Assembly (NCBI RefSeq): GCF_009795885.1
Contig: NZ_WTEV01000025.1
Span: forward strand, 1-36,473
DNA from: Gilliamella sp. Pas-s25
GTDB taxonomy: Bacteria; Pseudomonadota; Gammaproteobacteria; Enterobacterales; Orbaceae
Direction of reading: 5' to 3'
DNA length: 36,473 bases
In this document: in pieces, positions 23,177-31,510 of the stretch
Position numbering within the stretch: the first letter of the stretch is position 1
How the letters are laid out: each line of letters opens with the position of its first letter
The notes under the pieces: generated by a model
Databases searched by the model: none
Seen by the model: the letters and a program-made list of their open reading frames with translations, nothing else
Told to the model about the DNA's origin: nothing
Program-made: the position numbers and the translations under genes

Positions 23177-24490
23177 GTGGTTTTAATTTTTGCTGGTTTT
23201 ATTGATATATCAACTCCATTTATTCTTCAAAACATGAATCGACCAAAATATTTTTCTCAATATATAGGTATATGTTGTGTTTTGATATCTGTCGTTGCAG
23301 CTTTAAAGGCAATATTATTTCCAATTGTACACCATCTAGGTACGAAAATTGTCGCTGGAAAAGTAGGTGCATCTGTCTCTAAAGTCTATTTCTTTAATAT
23401 TGTTGGCTCAACGCTCGGTAGTTTATTAATTGGGGGTATTTTTCTTGATTATATCTCTATTTCATCAATGTTTATTCTAATTGGTATCGCTTGTATTTTA
23501 TTAGGCGCGTTGATGATAATGAAAAAATCGATGGTGTCTGTTGTCTCTGTTGTTATGCTTGGTAGCTGCTGCTTTTATTTAGTTGATAAACACACAGATT
23601 ATATGTTTAGAAATGCGTTTGAACAAGGAATATCTATCGATTCTTATATTGAAAATCGCTACGGTGTAATTCATATTATCAATGATGATAGGGAGGGCAG
23701 GGAAAATATTATATTAGGTAATAAGATGTATGATGGGATATTAAATATCGATCCAGATATCGATATAAATGATCTAAATCGGCTTTACTTATTAGCGGCA
23801 ATCCACCCAAATCCTAAAAAAGTATTGGTTATTGGCGTGAGTGGTGGAGCATGGACTCGCGCCTTATCAAGTTTTCCAACATTAGAAACCATTGATGCCA
23901 TTGAAATCAATAAAGGTTATCTAAATGTTATTAAACAATATCCTGTTGTTTCACCAATATTAAACGATCCTAAAATCAATATTTACATTGATGACGGTCG
24001 ACGTTGGCTTAAACGAAATAGTAATAAAAAATATGATTTAATCATTATGAATACCACTTATCATTGGCGTTCAGGCGTAACTAATCTATTATCGCAAGAG
24101 ATGATGAAAATAATAAAAAATTCATTAAATCCTGATGGTATTTTGGCATTTAATAGTACTCGTTCACCTGATACATTAAAAACCGCCCAATCGGTATTTA
24201 ACCATGCATATTGGGGGACACTTGGCTTTATTTATGCCTCTGATTCGATGATTAAACTTGATGAAGTTGTTGCTAAAGAGCGCCTCGATAAGTTAGTTTT
24301 AGATGGTAGACCATTGTTTAGCCAAGAATCTAAACAACTTGAAAATGGCGCTTACAAGAAAACATTAGCGACAAAACTATTAAGTTTAGATGAAGTTGAA
24401 AAAATTTATCATTTAGGGCGAGATACGGAAATCATTACCGATAGCAATATGATAACAGAATATAAATATGGACTTTTTGGAAAAAAATAA
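23177..24490 (+). CDS. Membrane-anchored spermidine-synthase-like protein (C-terminal half of the fused MFS/spermidine synthase architecture)
   Basis: Four or five hydrophobic segments (residues about 1-135) include VYFFNIVGSTLGSLLIGG, the second-half signature of fused MFS/spermidine synthase proteins. A spermidine-synthase-type Rossmann domain follows (about 155-400). The family GGGDG loop is GVSGG here (220-224), the acidic EIN is at 243-245, DDGRRW at 272-277, and the catalytic-site Asp after DLII is replaced (DLIIMNTT). True aminopropyl transfer is therefore doubtful. The start is uncertain: GTG 23177 has no well-spaced ribosome-binding site. An ATG at 23130 in another frame would join if the T6 tract at 23162-23167 had one more T. 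The matching N-terminal half is encoded ten bases downstream, in reversed gene order. Confidence 0.7.
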   Translation: MVLIFAGFIDISTPFILQNMNRPKYFSQYIGICCVLISVVAALKAILFPIVHHLGTKIVAGKVGASVSKVYFFNIVGSTLGSLLIGGIFLDYISISSMFILIGIACILLGALMIMKKSMVSVVSVVMLGSCCFYLVDKHTDYMFRNAFEQGISIDSYIENRYGVIHIINDDREGRENIILGNKMYDGILNIDPDIDINDLNRLYLLAAIHPNPKKVLVIGVSGGAWTRALSSFPTLETIDAIEINKGYLNVIKQYPVVSPILNDPKINIYIDDGRRWLKRNSNKKYDLIIMNTTYHWRSGVTNLLSQEMMKIIKNSLNPDGILAFNSTRSPDTLKTAQSVFNHAYWGTLGFIYASDSMIKLDEVVAKERLDKLVLDGRPLFSQESKQLENGAYKKTLATKLLSLDEVEKIYHLGRDTEIITDSNMITEYKYGLFGKK

Positions 24491-24500
24491 GGAACCTTTT

Positions 24501-25115
24501 ATGTTAAGCAAAAAACAATTACTACTATTAAGTACTCTATTTTTTATTTCTGGCATGAGTGGTTTAACTTATCAAGTTGCTTGGCAACGGGCACTTTATT
24601 CGGCTTTTGGGTCCGATGTTGATTCTGTTGCAGTTATTGTATCAGCATTTATGTTAGGACTTGGTTTAGGAGCCCTCGGTGGCGGAAAAATTGTTGATAA
24701 ATACCCGAACAAAGCGCTACAATTTTTTTGTTTTAGTGAATTTGGCATTGGATTATTTGGGCTAATTAGTTATCCGCTTATTTTATTTATCGGCGATATT
24801 TTTATCGTTTATAATTTGGCTGTTGTTGCAATTGTTAATTTTTTATTGGTGCTTGTTCCTACACTTTTGATGGGAGCAACGCTTCCAATTTTAATCACTT
24901 ATATTGCACGATTTTGGAAAAATATTGGTCAAACAACAGGACATCTTTATGCTATCAATACTTATGGCGCAGCAATCGGGGCTGCTTTAACAGGATTCAT
25001 ACTATTTAACTATTTTGGTCTTAATATTGTAACAATATTTGCAGCCTTAGGTAATTTTATGGTCGCGATACTTGCTTATCTATTTTTTAATAAAGCAAAG
25101 ATAGAAAAGAGTTGA
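24501..25115 (+). CDS. Membrane protein, N-terminal half of the fused MFS/spermidine synthase architecture
   Basis: A 204-residue integral membrane protein with about six hydrophobic segments. SGMSGLTYQVAWQRALYSAFGS, FMLGLGLGALGGGKIVDKYP, LLMGATLPIL and GHLYAINTYGAAIGAALTGF are the signatures of the first membrane half of fused MFS/spermidine synthase proteins. It ends after the sixth segment with no synthase domain. ATG 24501 is chosen because AAGGAA (24488-24493) lies seven bases before it. It sits ten bases after the gene for the C-terminal half, so the two are surely co-transcribed and may form one complex. Function unknown. Confidence 0.78.
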   Translation: MLSKKQLLLLSTLFFISGMSGLTYQVAWQRALYSAFGSDVDSVAVIVSAFMLGLGLGALGGGKIVDKYPNKALQFFCFSEFGIGLFGLISYPLILFIGDIFIVYNLAVVAIVNFLLVLVPTLLMGATLPILITYIARFWKNIGQTTGHLYAINTYGAAIGAALTGFILFNYFGLNIVTIFAALGNFMVAILAYLFFNKAKIEKS

Positions 25116-25149
25116 TAGAAAGATAAAATACTATAAAACCATTTAAAAT

Positions 25150-25181
25150 GATAAATCGGCAATAATTTTCGCCGATTTATC
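25150..25181. terminator. Hairpin after the split spermidine-synthase-like pair
   Basis: Perfect 11-bp arms (GATAAATCGGC 25150-25160 and GCCGATTTATC 25171-25181) enclose a 10-base loop. The T-run is weak on the plus strand. It lies between the plus-strand pair and a minus-strand frame, so it probably serves convergent transcripts. Confidence 0.6.
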
Positions 25182-25200
25182 AATATATTAATATTCATTT

Positions 25201-25401
25201 TTAAATCCAATGAGTTAATAAGTATCCTCGATACACCCCCCTTTTACCATTAAGTTCAAATAAGTAATAAAATTTACCTTGATGTATTTGTCCATGATGC
25301 TTCACCGTAATAGAATCAATAATAGGTGAGTTTGGAAAAACGTTCAGTACCAGTGCTTGAAATCTATAATAATAAACATTGAGCGACCGAGCCCCACGCA
25401 A
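25201..25401 (-). pseudogene. Hypothetical 66-codon frame, possibly a gene remnant
   Basis: The minus-strand frame encodes a polar, tyrosine-rich sequence ending YLFELNGKRGVYRGYLLTHWI. I do not recognise the family. Its only start is a TTG with a stop codon two codons upstream and no ribosome-binding site. An overlapping frame upstream has an ATG, so a frameshifted remnant of a longer gene is possible. Confidence 0.3.
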
Positions 25402-25460
25402 GAATCACATAACCACATATTATAATTGAGCAAAAAGTAACATAAAAAGAAATGCTGACT

Positions 25461-25528
25461 AAATAAATATTACTTATAAGTCAATCTGTTAATAATTAAC
25501 ATTGGCTTCTTAATAAAGCTAATAGTGG
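25461..25528 (+). repeat. Divergent direct repeat of about 70 bp, copy 2
   Basis: This is the partner of 22947-23016 in the same orientation, about 2.5 kb away. The 19 leading bases are identical; the rest matches with substitutions and short gaps. It lies in the gap 25402-25740, which also holds the 41-bp repeat copy B and a promoter-like element. Confidence 0.65.
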
Positions 25529-25617
25529 TAAATATCACAATGATTTTTGTGCGTTTGGTAAGTTAAAAACAGATTGTGACAATTTTGGGCACTATTTTTG
25601 ATATAAATTCTTTTCTT

Positions 25618-25658
25618 TTTTGTTAAAAAGTTTCAGGAAAGTAGGTGTTTTAGTATAA
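25618..25658 (+). repeat. 41-bp intergenic repeat, copy B
   Basis: This is the third copy of the 41-bp sequence described at 2591 and 16697. It ends 82 bases before the YhiN-type gene and points towards it. Confidence 0.75.
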
Positions 25659-25701
25659 GAACTACGGTTTATTCCAACGACTATGAGTGACAATTATATA
25701 C

Positions 25702-25710
25702 TGTTATAAT
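25702..25710 (+). promoter_or_regulatory. Extended -10 promoter of the YhiN-type gene
   Basis: TGTTATAAT gives TATAAT at 25705-25710 with the extended-10 TG. A transcript from here would have a leader of about 24 bases before ATG 25741, which has no visible ribosome-binding site. Confidence 0.55.
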
Positions 25711-25740
25711 TTGTTATCTTTTATTTTTAATCTATTAATA

Positions 25741-26922
25741 ATGCAAACTAAAATTACAATTGTAGGTGCTGGCGCTGCTGGAATTTTTTGTGCGGGCTTA
25801 CTCGGTCAAAAAGGGTATGATGTTACTGTGTTTGATAATGGTAAAAAGCTGGGACGTAAAATTTTAATGTCTGGTGGAGGTAAATGTAACTTTACTAACT
25901 TAACAGTTGAGTCGAGTAATTATATTTCTAGCAACCCGCATTTTTGCAAATCGGCTTTAAAACGATTTACCCAGTGGGATTTTATTCAATTAGTGAATCA
26001 ATATAATATTGCCTATCATGAAAAAGAACATGGACAATTATTTTGCGATAATTCAGCGCAAGATATTGTGGATATGTTATTAAAAGAGTGTCAAAAAGGG
26101 CATGTTAAGTTTATGATGCAAACCCAAGTTGAAGATATTGATAGTGATGGACAAGGATTTAAGTTGCATACTTCTCGTGGCATGATTGATTGTGAAAATC
26201 TTATTATTGCAACTGGTGGTTTATCTATGCCGGCTCTAGGTATGACTTCAATTGGTTATAAAATTGCCGAAAAATTTGATATTCCAGTGGTGCCGGTAAG
26301 AGCAGGGCTAGTTCCATTTACATTGCATAAACCTTTACTGGATGTGTTATCAACCTTGTCAGGCATTGCAATTCCTGTTGAAGTTTCTAATAAAAGAATT
26401 AGTTTTAAAGAAAATCTATTATTTACTCATCGAGGGCTTTCAGGACCTGCTATTTTGCAGATATCGAGTTATTGGCAAGCAGGTGAGTCAATTACTATCA
26501 ATTTATTACCCGATTTAACATTTGACTCATCGTTTAAACCATTATTAGCACAAAATCGTAATCAAACTATAAAAAATTGCTTAGCACAGATTTTACCGAA
26601 AAGGTTTATTGAAGTATTAATAAGACTGAATTTGATAAAGGACATAACAGTTAAGCAGCTAGATCTTAAACAACAGCAAGACTTGTATAATACATTAACA
26701 CACTGGAGCATTACTCCAAATGGTACAGAAGGTTATCGTACTGCCGAGGTGACACTAGGGGGAGTAAGTACTGATGCGTTGTCATCCAAAACTATGGCTG
26801 TTAAAACATACCCGAACCTTTATTTTATTGGTGAGGTTGTTGATGTATCAGGCTGGTTAGGAGGCTATAATTTCCAATGGGCATGGAGCAGTGCATTTGC
26901 GTGTGCTCAAGCGTTTAATTGA
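25741..26922 (+). CDS. yhiN: FAD-dependent oxidoreductase, HI0933/YhiN family
   Basis: A 393-residue flavoprotein. The dinucleotide-binding GAGAAGIFCAGLL is near the N-terminus, followed by the family motif MSGGGKCNFTN and the C-terminal VVDVSGWLGGYNFQWAWSS, where the last FAD contact lies. The family is annotated variously as aminoacetone-oxidase-like or BaiN-like; the physiological reaction is not known. The frame is open from GTG 25687, but that would add a hydrophobic 18-residue extension ahead of the Rossmann fold, so ATG 25741 is preferred. It converges on the sigma-54 activator gene; the stop codons are eight bases apart. Confidence 0.85.
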   Translation: MQTKITIVGAGAAGIFCAGLLGQKGYDVTVFDNGKKLGRKILMSGGGKCNFTNLTVESSNYISSNPHFCKSALKRFTQWDFIQLVNQYNIAYHEKEHGQLFCDNSAQDIVDMLLKECQKGHVKFMMQTQVEDIDSDGQGFKLHTSRGMIDCENLIIATGGLSMPALGMTSIGYKIAEKFDIPVVPVRAGLVPFTLHKPLLDVLSTLSGIAIPVEVSNKRISFKENLLFTHRGLSGPAILQISSYWQAGESITINLLPDLTFDSSFKPLLAQNRNQTIKNCLAQILPKRFIEVLIRLNLIKDITVKQLDLKQQQDLYNTLTHWSITPNGTEGYRTAEVTLGGVSTDALSSKTMAVKTYPNLYFIGEVVDVSGWLGGYNFQWAWSSAFACAQAFN

Positions 26923-26941
26923 TGATTGCATTAATCATCAA
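26919..26941. other. Inverted repeat spanning two convergent gene ends
   Basis: TTGATGATT (26919-26927) and AATCATCAA (26933-26941) are perfect 9-bp arms with a 5-base loop. They overlap the stop codons of the flavoprotein and the activator gene. There is no T-run, so a role in termination is only possible. Confidence 0.4.
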
Positions 26942-28367
26942 TGACACCCATGTGAATATTGTATTTTTTGACCTTATATTGTAGCGTTGTGCGCGAAATA
27001 TTTAATTGTTTTGCGGCCGTGATAATTTTGCCATTGGCCTGATTTAATGCATCAATGATCAGTTGCCGTTCATAGTTCTCAACTTGTTCAGTTAAGTTGT
27101 TTTCATGAGTAGATTTATTGATAGGTGTTTTGTCAGGTTTATGTATCTTATCGTCTTGGAAAAATGAACTGTTAAGTTCAAAGAGCTCTTCATCAAGAGT
27201 AATATGCTGTAATTCACCTGATTTGTTTTGTAATACCATGCTTCTGACAATTGCATTTTCAAGCATACGCACATTACCCGGCCAAGGGGCAGTCATTAAT
27301 TGTTGTAGAGCCTGTTGACTGATACCACTAATTACGACATTAACATCGTTTTTATGTTTATCAATAAAATAGCGTGCTAAAACGGGAATATCTTCTGTTC
27401 TGTCACGTAAAGCGGGAAGTTTTATTAAACCGACATTTAATCGATAAAATAGATCGCTTCTTATTTTTCCTGTTTTTAATAGTTCTGTTGGTGATTCATT
27501 CATGGCAGCAACAATACGAACATCAGAATGCATTTCTTTATTACCACCTAATTGCCAATAAGTTTTTTCTTGTAGAAATCGTAATAACTTACTTTGCATT
27601 TCAAGTGGCATCGCGTTTAATTCGTCAAGAAACAATGTACCGCCATTAGCGAGTTCTAAGTAACCTTGACGGTTTTCAGCACCTGTAAATGCACCCTTGA
27701 CTGTGCCGAACAAAGTACTTTCAATCAGTGTAGTTGGTAATGCTCCACAGTTGAGAGATATGAAGGCTTTATTACGGCGTTGGCTTGTTTGGTGTATTAA
27801 ACGAGCAAATAGCTCTTTACCTGTTCCAGTTTCGCCCACAATTAATACTGGAACATCATTGCGCCCTAACATATTGGTTTGGTCGATAACTTGCTGCATT
27901 TTTTCTGATACAAAAACAATATCGGGTAATGGCTGTTCTTTATTTTGGTATAATTTGCTGTTTAATTTCAAAACTTGATCTTGTAGGTGTCGAACTGCTG
28001 ATAGGTTTCTGCCTATTTCAATAGCACCAATGATCTCTTTTTTATCATTATAAAGTGGAACGGTGGTATGCAAGTAATCAACCACTTTGCCAACATGGTT
28101 ATAATAAGATTGGTAGTTGTCTTGATATTCTTTACCGAGTTGCAAGGCTTGCAACATCGTACTATCTTCCTTTTTTAAATTAGGATAAACCTCAAGCATT
28201 GGTTTGCCAATCGCTTGTTCTTTAGGGTAACCATCCAGTTCAGCACTTTCCTGATTATAATAAATATAATTGCCTTTTTTATCGATGATAGCTATCGGTT
28301 GATGAATTAAATCAAAAAAATGTTTAAATATTTCCAATGCTTGTAATAATTCAGGATCAATGGTCAT
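26931..28367 (-). CDS. Sigma-54-dependent transcriptional activator (PAS-AAA+-Fis HTH)
   Basis: A 478-residue bacterial enhancer-binding protein. A PAS sensor domain covers about residues 10-125. The AAA+ domain has Walker A GETGTGKE (178-185), the sigma-54-contacting GAFTGA (225-230) and Walker B GGTLFLDE (242-249). A Fis-type HTH lies near 450-470 (AAKQLNISRTTLQYKV). The architecture is that of RocR-like activators that respond to small ligands, with no receiver domain. It is divergent from the decarboxylase gene, and the gap holds a sigma-54 promoter and two palindromes, so it most likely activates that cluster. AAGGT about nine bases before the ATG is the ribosome-binding site. Confidence 0.93.
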   Translation of the reverse strand: MTIDPELLQALEIFKHFFDLIHQPIAIIDKKGNYIYYNQESAELDGYPKEQAIGKPMLEVYPNLKKEDSTMLQALQLGKEYQDNYQSYYNHVGKVVDYLHTTVPLYNDKKEIIGAIEIGRNLSAVRHLQDQVLKLNSKLYQNKEQPLPDIVFVSEKMQQVIDQTNMLGRNDVPVLIVGETGTGKELFARLIHQTSQRRNKAFISLNCGALPTTLIESTLFGTVKGAFTGAENRQGYLELANGGTLFLDELNAMPLEMQSKLLRFLQEKTYWQLGGNKEMHSDVRIVAAMNESPTELLKTGKIRSDLFYRLNVGLIKLPALRDRTEDIPVLARYFIDKHKNDVNVVISGISQQALQQLMTAPWPGNVRMLENAIVRSMVLQNKSGELQHITLDEELFELNSSFFQDDKIHKPDKTPINKSTHENNLTEQVENYERQLIIDALNQANGKIITAAKQLNISRTTLQYKVKKYNIHMGVIDD

Positions 28368-28398
28368 GATATTAGTACCTTCAATATTTGGATTATTT

Positions 28399-28410
28399 GC
28401 TAAATTTAGC
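28399..28410. promoter_or_regulatory. Palindrome in the divergent regulatory gap, candidate operator 1
   Basis: GCTAAATTTAGC is a perfect 12-bp palindrome, extendable to near-symmetry by TTT and CAAA flanks. It lies 31 bases upstream of the activator's start codon, where it could bind the activator itself or control its own expression. Confidence 0.45.
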
Positions 28411-28448
28411 CAAATTTAATTTACATTCCTTTCAACCATCATATGAAA

Positions 28449-28466
28449 ATGACAAATTTTTGTCAT
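28449..28466. promoter_or_regulatory. Candidate upstream activating sequence, operator 2
   Basis: ATGACAAATTTTTGTCAT has perfect 8-bp arms around a central TT. It lies about 100 bases upstream of the predicted sigma-54 transcription start, the usual distance for an enhancer-binding protein site. Confidence 0.55.
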
Positions 28467-28546
28467 AAAAACATATTTTGCACTAAATGACTAAATCTTT
28501 ACTTATGCTTTTTTTATTAACAAATTGATTATTTGTAATTTTAAAG

Positions 28547-28563
28547 TTGGCATGCTGATTGCA
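28547..28563 (+). promoter_or_regulatory. Sigma-54 (-24/-12) promoter of the decarboxylase cluster
   Basis: TTGGCATGCTGATTGCA matches the sigma-54 consensus closely. The invariant GG is at 28549-28550 and the invariant GC at 28561-28562, with the required ten bases between. Transcription would start near 28574, about 54 bases before the decarboxylase ATG. Confidence 0.88.
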
Positions 28564-28627
28564 CTATATGTGAGAAACCATTTTTTATTTTTTTGTACTT
28601 TTTATGTACTAATTAACTGGAGGTCAT

Positions 28628-30025
28628 ATGTCCGACGCAATTATGTCAAATTATAACAAATTACGCACAGATCTTGTAACTAAAGATCGCCGTTTCAGTG
28701 CCGAAAACGGTAAATTATGTTTAGATGGCGTTAATTTAGAAGAGTTAGCAAAAAAATATCCTACCCCTTTTTATGTGTTTTCTGAAAAGGAAATTGATCG
28801 TAATGTGCAAGAAATTAAAGATGCATTTAAGGCTCATACGAATACAAAAATTTTCTATGCTTCAAAAACTTGTTCTGTTATGGGCGTGCTAAAAGCGATT
28901 AAAGATGCGGGTATCTATGCTGAGGCGAATTCTATGTTTGAAGTACGCAAATGCTTAGAAATCGGCTTTAGCGGTAGTCAAATTGTGTTTAACGGCGTGG
29001 TAAAAAAACCGGTAGATTTAGAATTTGCTATCCAAAATGATCTGTATATCATCAATGTCGATAGTTTATATGAACTTGATATTATTGATGAAATATCAAC
29101 ACGTTTGAAAAAAGTAGCAAATGTTTGTGTGCGCGTTGAACCGAATGTCCCATCTGCGACTCATGCAGAGCTAGTAACGGCTTATCATGCTAAATCAGGT
29201 ATCGATTTAGAACAAGCAGAAGAGACTTGCCGTCGAATTTTGGATATGCCTTATGTACATTTACGTGGTTTACATATGCATGTAGGGGATCAAGTACCTG
29301 AAGCAGAACCTTTTGCAAAAGCAACTAAAGTATTAGTTGATGAATCACGTCGTTTAGAAGAAGTACTTGGCATTAAATTTGATTTAATCAATGTTGGTGG
29401 TGGCATACCTGTTCCATATAAATATGACGAGGAAAATGGTAACCCATTGCAAGATAATATGTATGCAGGCATAACCGCACAAGACTTTGCTGATGCAGTG
29501 ATTAGCGAAGTGCACAAATGGCGCACCGATGTTGAAATTTGTATTGAACCTGGTCGTAAAGTAACTGGTTCAGCGGGAGTGCTTGTAACTGAAGTTGCCT
29601 GTGAAAAACGTAAAACCAATTACGATTTAGACGGCAACATTGAAGAGCATGTTGAATGGAAATTTGTTGATGCAGGCTATAGTGTTTTGTCTGATAGTCA
29701 GCACTTTGATTGGTTTTTCTATGTTTATAATGCTTCAAAAATCAATGAAGCACATGACGAATACATTAAGCTAGCAGGACCTTTATGTGATGGTGGTGAC
29801 TATTACCATGTTGGTGTGAAAGGTGAAGAGTTCTTAATGCCAAAAGACACTCAAGTTGGTGATATTGTTGCTTTCTTGGATGCCGGTGCTTACACCATTG
29901 AAAGCCAAACAGTCTATAATAATCGTCCTCGCACATCGGTTGTCATGATCGATAAAGACGGCAAAGATAGATTAATTCGTCGTGAAGATACTTACGAAGA
30001 CATGGTTGGATACGATATATACTAA
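28628..30025 (+). CDS. Fold-III PLP decarboxylase, probable D-ornithine/D-lysine decarboxylase (DokD-like)
   Basis: A 465-residue enzyme of the diaminopimelate/ornithine decarboxylase superfamily. The PLP lysine is K80 (FYASKTC), HVGDQ is at 218-222, GGGIP at 257-261, EPGR at 307-310, the catalytic cysteine is C387 ([10 protein letters not shown]), and Y430 lies in VYNNRPR. It differs from canonical LysA (HVGDQ for HIGSQ, CDGGD for C-E-x-x-D) and is longer. Neighbours are a sigma-54 activator, an ornithine-racemase-like enzyme and two amino-acid permeases, a set I recall for the Salmonella D-ornithine/D-lysine decarboxylase locus. The expected reaction is D-ornithine or D-lysine to putrescine or cadaverine; this is inference. 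GGAGG at 28619-28623 precedes the ATG. Confidence 0.75.
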   Translation: MSDAIMSNYNKLRTDLVTKDRRFSAENGKLCLDGVNLEELAKKYPTPFYVFSEKEIDRNVQEIKDAFKAHTNTKIFYASKTCSVMGVLKAIKDAGIYAEANSMFEVRKCLEIGFSGSQIVFNGVVKKPVDLEFAIQNDLYIINVDSLYELDIIDEISTRLKKVANVCVRVEPNVPSATHAELVTAYHAKSGIDLEQAEETCRRILDMPYVHLRGLHMHVGDQVPEAEPFAKATKVLVDESRRLEEVLGIKFDLINVGGGIPVPYKYDEENGNPLQDNMYAGITAQDFADAVISEVHKWRTDVEICIEPGRKVTGSAGVLVTEVACEKRKTNYDLDGNIEEHVEWKFVDAGYSVLSDSQHFDWFFYVYNASKINEAHDEYIKLAGPLCDGGDYYHVGVKGEEFLMPKDTQVGDIVAFLDAGAYTIESQTVYNNRPRTSVVMIDKDGKDRLIRREDTYEDMVGYDIY

Positions 30026-30034
30026 TCATCAATT

Positions 30035-30059
30035 ATCTGGGGCATTTTATGCTCCAGAT
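30035..30059 (+). other. Intercistronic hairpin after the decarboxylase gene
   Basis: ATCTGGGGCA (30035-30044) pairs with TGCTCCAGAT (30050-30059) around TTTTA, with one G-T pair. No T-run follows. It could stabilise the upstream mRNA or reduce read-through so that the decarboxylase is made in excess over the permease. Confidence 0.5.
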
Positions 30060-30078
30060 ATTATAATACGAGGTTATT

Positions 30079-31488
30079 ATGAGTGATTCTAAAGATTCAA
30101 GTTTACTTGGTATCAAAGACATTGTGTTTATGAATGTCATTGCGATACTAAGTTTACGCCAAATTCCTAATGTTGCTCCATATGGGGCGTCAGCAATGGT
30201 GCTTTGGCTACTTGCAGCATTTTGTCTATTTTTCCCATTAGCGATGGTTTGTGGTGAGCTTTCAACTGGCTGGCCAAAAGATGGTGGGATTTTTGTTTGG
30301 GTTAAAGAAGCCTTTGGTAAACGCATTGGTTGGATTGTTGTGGTGTGTTTCCTATTCTCGTGTGTGCTGTTCTTCCCGTTAATGTTGCAATTCGGTTTTA
30401 CTGCAATTGGGTACATGTTTAGTGCCGAGTTAGCTCAGAATCAAGTATTTATTGGTGTAGGATCTATGGTTGTATTCTGGATTTTGACACTGATGAATAT
30501 CAAAGGGATGCAATGGACTAAAATTATTAATAGTGTTAGTGCATGGCTTGGTGTATTTATTCCTGCTGCTATTATTGTTGTCTTAGCTATTGTGTGGTTA
30601 TTAATGGGGCACCCTATGGCAACAAGCTATAGTCATGCTAGTGATTGGCTTCCTGATCTAAGTAGTTGGGATACTATCGTATTTTTATCTAGTATGATGT
30701 TTGCATTTGCAGGTCTTGAAGTTGCACCAATGATTGCAGGGCGTACACGAGATCCACAACGCGACTTCCCTAAAGCGATGTTGGTTTCAGCGGTTGTAAT
30801 TGTCGGTATTTATATGGTTGGTACATGGGCTATTAATACTTTATTACCGGCAGCTGATACTGATATTGTAGCGGGTGTTATGCAGGCAATGGAGGCAGCA
30901 GCCAAAGAGTTACATATGCCTTGGTTATTACCAATAATGGCAATTTGCTTATTTTTTGGTGCATTAGGACAAATCAACTCATGGTTAGTTGGTCCTATCT
31001 ATATGCTACAAGAAGCATCAAAAGAAGATAATTTACTTGGCGAACGTATTGGTCGTTTACACCCAGTATACAAAACGCCGGCTTTTGCACTCATTATTCA
31101 AGCCATTATTGTAACTGTACTTTGTTTTTCAACCTTTGTATCACCGAGCATTGCAGCGGCATATTGGATGTTAACTGCATTAACGACAATTTGTTACTTT
31201 ATTCCATATTTAGTGATGTTTATTGCATATTATCGTTTGCGTATTACTCAACCTGATGTACCGCGTAGCTTTAAAATTCCAGGTAAAGTAATGCCGGTTG
31301 TATTACCAGCACTTGGATTCTTATCTACTCTATTTGCAGTGATATTAGTGTTTATTCCTCCTGCCCAAATTGATATGGGGGGGTATGTTGAGTATATCGC
31401 TAAAATTGTTGGTGGTGCCGTGCTTGCTATTGGTTTAGCTGAATGGATCTATTACCGAGCACAAAAACGTAATCGTTTGCAGCAGTAA
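30079..31488 (+). CDS. APC-superfamily amino-acid permease, GadC-like antiporter group
   Basis: A 469-residue transporter with about 12 membrane segments. GELSTGWPKDGGIFVWVKEAFG, GLEVAPMIAGRTRDPQRDFPKAM and INSWLVGPIYMLQEASKE resemble the glutamate:GABA antiporter group (GadC). It starts 53 bases after the decarboxylase, with GAGG before the ATG. The context suggests it exchanges the amino-acid substrate for the decarboxylated diamine; the substrate itself cannot be read from the sequence. Confidence 0.85.
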   Translation: MSDSKDSSLLGIKDIVFMNVIAILSLRQIPNVAPYGASAMVLWLLAAFCLFFPLAMVCGELSTGWPKDGGIFVWVKEAFGKRIGWIVVVCFLFSCVLFFPLMLQFGFTAIGYMFSAELAQNQVFIGVGSMVVFWILTLMNIKGMQWTKIINSVSAWLGVFIPAAIIVVLAIVWLLMGHPMATSYSHASDWLPDLSSWDTIVFLSSMMFAFAGLEVAPMIAGRTRDPQRDFPKAMLVSAVVIVGIYMVGTWAINTLLPAADTDIVAGVMQAMEAAAKELHMPWLLPIMAICLFFGALGQINSWLVGPIYMLQEASKEDNLLGERIGRLHPVYKTPAFALIIQAIIVTVLCFSTFVSPSIAAAYWMLTALTTICYFIPYLVMFIAYYRLRITQPDVPRSFKIPGKVMPVVLPALGFLSTLFAVILVFIPPAQIDMGGYVEYIAKIVGGAVLAIGLAEWIYYRAQKRNRLQQ

Positions 31489-31510
31489 TAATATATAGAG
31501 GAGTAAAAAT

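Noticed and set aside
23177-24490. Linking this gene to the putrescine-producing cluster as a working spermidine synthase (SpeE)
   Set aside because: The catalytic Asp and GGGDG loop are not conserved, the protein is membrane-anchored, and the YhiN-type gene separates it from the cluster.
28628-30025. Calling this gene lysA (meso-diaminopimelate decarboxylase)
   Set aside because: The fold is shared, but HVGDQ, CDGGD, the extra length and the racemase, permease and sigma-54 activator context fit a D-amino-acid decarboxylase better.
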